Positions 32,578-35,619 of a DNA stretch of 35,619 bases are shown piece after piece. The first letter of the stretch is position 1. Each line of letters opens with the position of its first letter. Location of the stretch: positions 1 to 35,619 of the forward strand of contig JAFWXT010000054.1 of the NCBI GenBank assembly GCA_017522945.1, read 5' to 3'. Below the pieces are notes generated by a model. The model made no database searches. It was given only the letters and a program-made list of their open reading frames with translations, and had not been told where the DNA came from. This DNA is from Clostridia bacterium. Lineage in GTDB: Bacteria; Bacillota; Clostridia; Christensenellales; Borkfalkiaceae. The translations under genes and the position numbers were made by a program.

Positions 32578-33984
32578 TTATTTTTTTCTTGTTCTCCGGA
32601 AACCGCTAAATAGTGCTGCTGTTTCCTTATTATTTGTTAAATCATAAACCGTTCCATCTTCGTCTTCCCATCTTGTAAGTTTTGTAAATATGATTACTGG
32701 TTTTTCTTTTAAACTTGAAAGTGAGCCAAGCCCAATGAATTCTAATTCACTAGTTATTATAATTTTTTTCAAATTTGTACACGATGATGAAAAAGCTACA
32801 GGCCCTATTCGTTTTAAAGTGCTGGGCAACGTTAATTCTTCTGGAGTTTTTTCTAATCCATTTAATATTTCAACACCTTCACAAACATCCATCATTGGTA
32901 AATTTTCACACCCTTTATAATTTATTGACTTTACAAATGATGGGCAATTATACTTTTCGAGTAAACAACACCCAGCAACACAAGTGTCTTCCATTTCGAC
33001 AACAGAATTTGGAATTTCTAATTCTTTGATATTTGTACCAGAAAAAACATCACTACCTAATTTAACAACAGTGTTAGGAATAATAATTGATTCAATATTT
33101 GTACGCCTAAACGAACCACTGCCAATCTCAGACAAACCTTTAGGAAGCACTACGCTTTTTAACTTTTCGCAATCGTCAAAAGTACTTTCTCCTATTTTTA
33201 CTACTGAATCAGGAATAACAATAGATTCAAGATTGGTACAACCACAAAAAGCACTACTACCAATCTCTAATAAACCTTTAGGAAGCACTACGCTTTTTAA
33301 CTTTTCACAATCGTCAAAAGCACTTTCTCCTATTTTTACTACTGAATCAGGAATAACAATAGATTCAAGATTGGTACAACCACAAAAAGCACTACTACCA
33401 ATCTCTAATAAACCTTTAGGAAGCACTACGCTTTTTAACTTTTCACAATGGGCAAAAGCACTTTTTCCTATTTTTACTACTGAATCAGGAATAATGACTG
33501 TTTCTATTTTTTTGTGACAATAAAAAGCCATATTGGAAATTTCCGTCACCCCATTAGGAACAACAAGATCTACTATATTATTCCAATCTAACTCATTAAA
33601 ACTGTATTTGTCAAATTTCCTAATTGAACTTGACGTGGAATTACTTGAACCATATAATGAACCACCTATTTTTTGTGCGTTTGACCATTCTATATTTTTA
33701 TATTTGGCTTTTAATTGTTGTAACCTTTGTTGATTTTTTAACTCTAGTGCAGTTTTTATAGCAAAACATTCGCTTTCGGATAATGAAGTTGTAGATTGCC
33801 AACCGCACGCTTGACAATGATAATGCGTAACCTCTTTCTTTTTTCCACCAACTCCCATTACTGAGCCGAACGCACCAAATAAGAAAGTTCCTAATATGCC
33901 TTTTTTAACACTATAATTACTGTCAATGTTTTTATTAACACTTACTTGTAAACTACCACATTTTTCACATCTAATAACACCCAT
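32578..33984 (-). CDS. Cytosolic zinc-ribbon LRR (BspA-like) protein
   Basis: A 468-residue protein with no signal peptide. An N-terminal ribbon (C6, C9, C57, C60) brackets a hydrophobic Gly-rich stretch GILGTFLFGAFGSVMGVGG (residues 29-47) that might contact membrane. A Gln/Lys-rich helix (about 75-100) follows, and LRR_5 repeats fill residues 125-440. Two 46-residue blocks (residues 180-225 and 226-271), each two LRRs, are nearly identical at the DNA level (138-bp period, 33172-33447), so they were duplicated recently. It follows the 89-residue gene by 23 bp in one operon. GGAGG lies 11 nt before the ATG. The ligand and role are unknown. Confidence 0.75.
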   Translation of the reverse strand: MGVIRCEKCGSLQVSVNKNIDSNYSVKKGILGTFLFGAFGSVMGVGGKKKEVTHYHCQACGWQSTTSLSESECFAIKTALELKNQQRLQQLKAKYKNIEWSNAQKIGGSLYGSSNSTSSSIRKFDKYSFNELDWNNIVDLVVPNGVTEISNMAFYCHKKIETVIIPDSVVKIGKSAFAHCEKLKSVVLPKGLLEIGSSAFCGCTNLESIVIPDSVVKIGESAFDDCEKLKSVVLPKGLLEIGSSAFCGCTNLESIVIPDSVVKIGESTFDDCEKLKSVVLPKGLSEIGSGSFRRTNIESIIIPNTVVKLGSDVFSGTNIKELEIPNSVVEMEDTCVAGCCLLEKYNCPSFVKSINYKGCENLPMMDVCEGVEILNGLEKTPEELTLPSTLKRIGPVAFSSSCTNLKKIIITSELEFIGLGSLSSLKEKPVIIFTKLTRWEDEDGTVYDLTNNKETAALFSGFRRTRKK

Positions 33985-34007
33985 TATTATTAAAACCTCC
34001 TTTCAAA

Positions 34008-34277
34008 TTAACAATCTAAAAGCACTTCTATTAAATACAAAAGGCCATTTATTTCTTTAAAGTTTTCATTACTAAAAACACCAGACTTTTTTGCAATTAA
34101 CAAGTTTGCTTCATTTGGATTACCTTTTTTAATATAATCTACTTTGTATTTTTCTAAAAGATAATTTACAAGCTCTCCCTTTTTAATAAGCGTGTCAATT
34201 TCAGTACAGCTTATTGTTTTGCCTGCGTCAATTAATTTAAGGACATCATAAATTAAAAGCCTAATGTTTGAATTCAT
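34008..34277 (-). CDS. Hypothetical 89-residue protein
   Basis: A small, mostly helical protein (MNSNIRLLIYDVLKLIDAGK start; ends LYLIEVLLDC). No family is recognised and it has no signal or membrane segment. I chose ATG 34277 because AAAGGAGG stands about 8 nt upstream; an in-frame ATG at 34313 lacks a ribosome site and lies in the operator region. It is the first gene of the operon with the LRR protein and divergent from the HTH gene. The 5' leader forms ATTAGAT/ATCTAAT (34300-34318). Confidence 0.6.
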   Translation of the reverse strand: MNSNIRLLIYDVLKLIDAGKTISCTEIDTLIKKGELVNYLLEKYKVDYIKKGNPNEANLLIAKKSGVFSNENFKEINGLLYLIEVLLDC

Positions 34278-34314
34278 ATAATACTTTCCTCCTTTACAAT
34301 TAGATATCGCCATC

Positions 34315-34336
34315 TAATGTATACATTATATAATGT
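34315..34336. promoter_or_regulatory. Operator 1: overlapping 14-bp palindromes
   Basis: ACATTATATAATGT (34323-34336) overlaps a second palindrome TAATGTATACATTA (34315-34328). It contains the -10 of the minus-strand promoter, so a bound repressor would block it. Confidence 0.65.
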
Positions 34337-34353
34337 AAAAGTCTATTTGCCAA
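34325..34353 (-). promoter_or_regulatory. Promoter of the 89-residue/LRR operon
   Basis: TTGGCA (34353-34348), 17-bp spacer, TATAAT (34330-34325) on the minus strand, the -10 lying inside operator 1. Confidence 0.68.
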
Positions 34354-34373
34354 GTGGATTTTAGGTATATAAT
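34347..34373 (+). promoter_or_regulatory. Promoter of the HTH gene
   Basis: TATAAT (34368-34373) with a TTGCCA (34347-34352) 15 bp upstream. Its -35 overlaps the -35 of the divergent promoter. The short spacer makes it weak or activator-dependent. Confidence 0.5.
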
Positions 34374-34377
34374 TTAA

Positions 34378-34391
34378 ACATTATATAATGT
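34378..34391. promoter_or_regulatory. Operator 2: identical 14-bp palindrome
   Basis: ACATTATATAATGT again, 55 bp from operator 1. It covers the predicted +1 and ends beside the GGAGG of the HTH gene, well placed for autorepression. Confidence 0.65.
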
Positions 34392-34402
34392 GGAGGTTTA
34401 TT

Positions 34403-34606
34403 ATGAAATTAAGAGTGCTTGAAATTTTAAAAGAAAAGGGCAAAACAAAATATTGGTTATATATGCAAATGGGCTTAAGTTACCAAAATTTTAATAAAAT
34501 TGTAAACAATCAAACAAGCGGTATTAAATTTGAAAACCTTCAAACATTATGCGACATATTACAATGCACACCAAACGACCTGTTTGAAGAATACTTTAAA
34601 AAATAA
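34403..34606 (+). CDS. Small Cro/CI-type HTH regulator
   Basis: A 67-residue single-domain DNA-binding protein: MKLRVLEILKEKGKTKYWLYMQMGLSYQNFNKIV forms helices 1-3 and IKFENLQTLCDILQCTPNDLFE the rest, the HTH_26/YozG-like XRE pattern with the typical CxxxDLF end. It probably binds the two palindromes flanking the divergent promoters, repressing itself and the 89-residue/LRR operon. ATG 34403 is chosen because GGAGG is 6 nt upstream; ATG 34388 lies inside operator 2. Confidence 0.85.
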   Translation: MKLRVLEILKEKGKTKYWLYMQMGLSYQNFNKIVNNQTSGIKFENLQTLCDILQCTPNDLFEEYFKK

Positions 34607-34608
34607 AA

Positions 34609-34626
34609 AGCCCTTATAAAAGGGCT
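34609..34626. terminator. Short hairpin after the HTH gene
   Basis: AGCCCTT-ATAA-AAGGGCT, 3 bp after the stop. The T run is on the minus strand side, so it terminates minus-strand reads better than the HTH message. Confidence 0.45.
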
Positions 34627-34657
34627 AAAAATCAAGGCGAATGCTTTGTATATTTAA

Positions 34658-34822
34658 TGAAATCCTGCGTTGCAGGATGAAATCCAAACGAGTTTGGATG
34701 AAATCTTCAGCCGATGGCTTCAGATGAAATTAAATCCGCCTAATATAACCTTGCGTAGCAAGATTTCATCACAAAGTGATTTCATCCACGTTAGTGGATT
34801 TATTCCGATGTAGTCGGATTTA
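34658..34822. repeat. TGAAATC/GATTTCA multi-hairpin element, copy 2
   Basis: Same layout as copy 1 at 27430. Left TGAAATC units are separated by hairpins CCTGC/GCAGG, CCAAAC/GTTTGG and TTCAGCC/GGCTTCA. The centre AAATCCGCCTAATATAACC is conserved between copies. Right GATTTCA units are separated by CTTGC/GCAAG, CAC/GTG, CCAC/GTGG and CCGA/TCGG. The stem sequences differ from copy 1 but stay paired. Confidence 0.85.
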
Positions 34823-34826
34823 GCTG

Positions 34827-34864
34827 AAAAAGACTCAGGATTGTATCCAATCCTGAGTCTTTTT
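34827..34864. terminator. Strong bidirectional terminator
   Basis: AAAAAGACTCAGGATTG/CAATCCTGAGTCTTTTT, a 17-bp perfect stem with a TATC loop. On the minus strand it would follow the displaced tRNA-Leu 3' fragment. Confidence 0.85.
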
Positions 34865-34865
34865 C

Positions 34866-34886
34866 TGGTGCGGATGAAGGGAGTCG
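34866..34886 (-). repeat. 21-bp duplicate of the tRNA-Leu 3' end, att-like
   Basis: Identical to 35065-35085 (CCA tail, acceptor 3' strand and part of the T stem), in the same orientation and 199 bp away. This is what a tRNA-targeting integration or a deletion leaves behind. Confidence 0.8.
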
Positions 34887-34891
34887 CTCTT

Positions 34892-34985
34892 GTATTTTGC
34901 AAAGCAGGAGATTAAAACAAAAACTGAGTGCTTTGCAAAATACTTCGGTCAGCCGCTAAAAACAGTAGGTGTCTACTGTTTTTTT
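34892..34985 (+). ncRNA. Candidate small RNA: long hairpin plus terminator
   Basis: A perfect 15-bp inverted repeat GTATTTTGCAAAGCA/TGCTTTGCAAAATAC (34892-34906, 34929-34943) is followed by an AAAAACAGTAG/CTACTGTTTTT terminator (34958-34983) with a T run. No ORF with a start and ribosome site fits. No promoter is obvious, so transcription is unproven. Confidence 0.4.
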
Positions 34986-34994
34986 AACGCTTTA

Positions 34995-35066
34995 GTTCAA
35001 CTCCCTTCAATTAACTTTATCGTAACAGCAAAAAAGGAAACCTCAAATGAGATTTCCTTTTTTGTG
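34995..35066. repeat. 73-bp direct repeat, right copy (terminator of tRNA cluster)
   Basis: Near-identical to 32448-32520. It contains an AAAAAAGGAAA/TTTCCTTTTTT terminator (35030-35063) just downstream of tRNA-Leu on the minus strand. It ends at the CCA of the tRNA, and its left end (GTTCAACTCCCTTCA) mirrors the tRNA T-arm in the opposite orientation. Confidence 0.9.
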
Positions 35067-35148
35067 GTGCGGATGAAGGGAGTCGAACCCCCACGTCGTG
35101 GACACTAGCTCCTAAGGCTAGCGCGTCTGCCAGTTCCGCCACATCCGC
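35065..35148 (-). tRNA. tRNA-Leu (anticodon TAG)
   Basis: Acceptor GCGGATG/CATCCGC, class II variable arm, anticodon loop CTTAGGA giving TAG, and T-arm GGGTTCGACTCCC. CCA is encoded. Last tRNA of the cluster and the target of the att-like duplication. Confidence 0.95.
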
Positions 35149-35196
35149 TTTTATTTAACTTTACCCCCACACTCTTGTCGGTAAGAGCAAAGTCTT

Positions 35197-35272
35197 TGGT
35201 GCGCCTTCGGGGACTCGAACCCCGGACCCACTGATTAAGAGTCAGTTGCTCTACCAACTGAGCTAAAGGCGC
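35197..35272 (-). tRNA. tRNA-Lys (anticodon CTT)
   Basis: Acceptor GCGCCTT/AAGGCGC, D-arm AGCTCAGTTGGTAGAGC, anticodon loop CTCTTAA, T-arm GGGGTTCGAGTCCCC. CCA is encoded. Confidence 0.95.
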
Positions 35273-35276
35273 TTAT

Positions 35277-35352
35277 TGGTGATCCATCGGAGACTCGAAC
35301 TCCGGACACCGTGATTAAAAGTCACGTGCTCTACCACCTGAGCTAATGGACC
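35277..35352 (-). tRNA. tRNA-Lys (anticodon TTT)
   Basis: Acceptor GGTCCAT/ATGGATC, anticodon loop CTTTTAA, T-arm CGGAGTTCGAGTCTCCG. CCA is encoded. Second Lys tRNA, covering AAA. Confidence 0.95.
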
Positions 35353-35363
35353 GATATTAAATT

Positions 35364-35438
35364 TGGCTGGGGTGGCAGGATTTGAACCTACGAATGCCGG
35401 AATCAAAATCCGGTGCCTTACCGCTTGGCGACACCCCA
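35364..35438 (-). tRNA. tRNA-Gln (anticodon TTG)
   Basis: Acceptor TGGGGTG/CACCCCA, anticodon stem CCGGA/TCCGG with loop TTTTGAT, T-arm TAGGTTCAAATCCTG. CCA is encoded. Confidence 0.95.
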
Positions 35439-35453
35439 ACGCATAAAAATTAC

Positions 35454-35530
35454 TGGGGCGATAGAAGGGTTTTGAACCCTCGACCTCCAGGACCACAATC
35501 TGGCGCTCCACCAATTGAGCTACTACCGCC
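35454..35530 (-). tRNA. tRNA-His (anticodon GTG)
   Basis: The extra 5' G (G-1) pairs with C73, as in bacterial tRNA-His; acceptor GCGGTAG/CTATCGC, anticodon GTG in loop ATTGTGGT. CCA is encoded. Confidence 0.94.
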
Positions 35531-35545
35531 ATTTTTTTGTTTTTT

Positions 35546-35619
35546 TGGCGCGCCTTGAGGGACTCGAACCCCCCACACACGGCTTAGAAGGCCGTTGCTC
35601 TATCCATCTGAGCTAAAGG
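35546..35619 (-). tRNA. tRNA-Arg (anticodon TCT), 5' end cut by the window
   Basis: Anticodon loop CTTCTAA gives TCT (AGA codons). T-arm GGGGGTTCGAGTCCC, 3' acceptor AAGGCGC with CCA. The first three bases (GCG expected) lie beyond the window. Confidence 0.92.

Larger units (their letters stand above)
32448..35066. mobile_element. Candidate integrated island beside tRNA-Leu
   Basis: Bounded by the 73-bp direct repeat at both ends. It carries an HTH regulator, an unknown 89-residue protein and an LRR protein, plus a second copy of the multi-hairpin element and a 21-bp duplicate of the tRNA-Leu 3' end. No integrase or transposase is present, so it is either a remnant or relies on an enzyme elsewhere. 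The boundaries are inferred. Confidence 0.4.

Noticed and set aside
32578..34606. Toxin-antitoxin module (HTH plus small protein)
   Set aside because: The HTH gene is divergent from, not co-transcribed with, the 89-residue gene, and neither protein shows a recognised toxin fold; kept only as a general accessory system.
34890..35108. 72-residue ORF on the plus strand
   Set aside because: It runs through a hairpin, two terminators and the antisense of tRNA-Leu; there is no ribosome site.
35263..35580. 105-residue ORF on the minus strand
   Set aside because: It is a spurious frame through four tRNA genes.

Overview
The window is an AT-rich, gene-dense stretch of a low-GC Gram-positive bacterium, most likely an uncultured gut member of the Clostridia. 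The evidence is consensus sigma-A promoters (TTGACA-17-TATAAT), AGGAGG-type ribosome sites, lipoproteins, a SpoIIQ-like M23 protein beside a possible YwmB homologue (an endospore-former signature), an ECF thiamine transporter under a TPP riboswitch, KtrAB potassium uptake and several BspA-like leucine-rich-repeat proteins. TAA and TGA both act as ordinary stops.

Layout. 1-2.4 kb: the tuf gene (EF-Tu), broken by one in-frame TAA, then murG on the minus strand. 2.5-5 kb: an overlapping pair, glycerol kinase and a monoacylglycerol-lipase-like hydrolase, which reads as a lipid-glycerol salvage unit. 5-7.4 kb: thiT with its TPP riboswitch, and a MATE exporter. 7.5-10.6 kb: YwmB-like and SpoIIQ-like proteins, an M1-type peptidase lipoprotein and an FmdB zinc ribbon. 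10.7-14.7 kb: an LRR lipoprotein and a polar amino-acid ABC transporter. The binding protein of that transporter appears circularly permuted, and its ATPase carries a charged helical insertion. 14.7-18.2 kb: a PlsC-type acyltransferase with a zinc ribbon, another LRR lipoprotein and a tandem palindromic repeat. 18.2-21.4 kb: a minus-strand operon (2H phosphoesterase, GyrI-like, isochorismatase-like) divergent from a secreted protein with a TasA-like signal. 21.4-24.5 kb: ktrB-ktrA, a zinc-ribbon protein and a 150-bp imperfect inverted repeat. 24.5-32.3 kb: GH1 beta-glucosidase, MFS transporter, structured repeats, polysaccharide deacetylase, two multi-pass membrane proteins and a HAD-IIA phosphatase.

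32.4-35.1 kb looks like a small accessory island. It is bounded by a 73-bp near-identical direct repeat, abuts tRNA-Leu (whose 3' end is duplicated nearby) and has no integrase. It holds an HTH regulator divergent from a two-gene operon: an 89-residue unknown and a cytosolic zinc-ribbon LRR protein. Two identical 14-bp palindromes sit at the two promoters. A minus-strand tRNA cluster (Arg, His, Gln, Lys-TTT, Lys-CTT, Leu-TAG) closes the window.

Strongest points for follow-up: the permuted binding protein, the two copies of a TGAAATC/GATTTCA multi-hairpin element (27.4 and 34.7 kb), the tRNA-Leu-linked island with its operator pair, and the TAA inside tuf. All assignments come from reading the sequence and knowledge of protein families; no searches were run.
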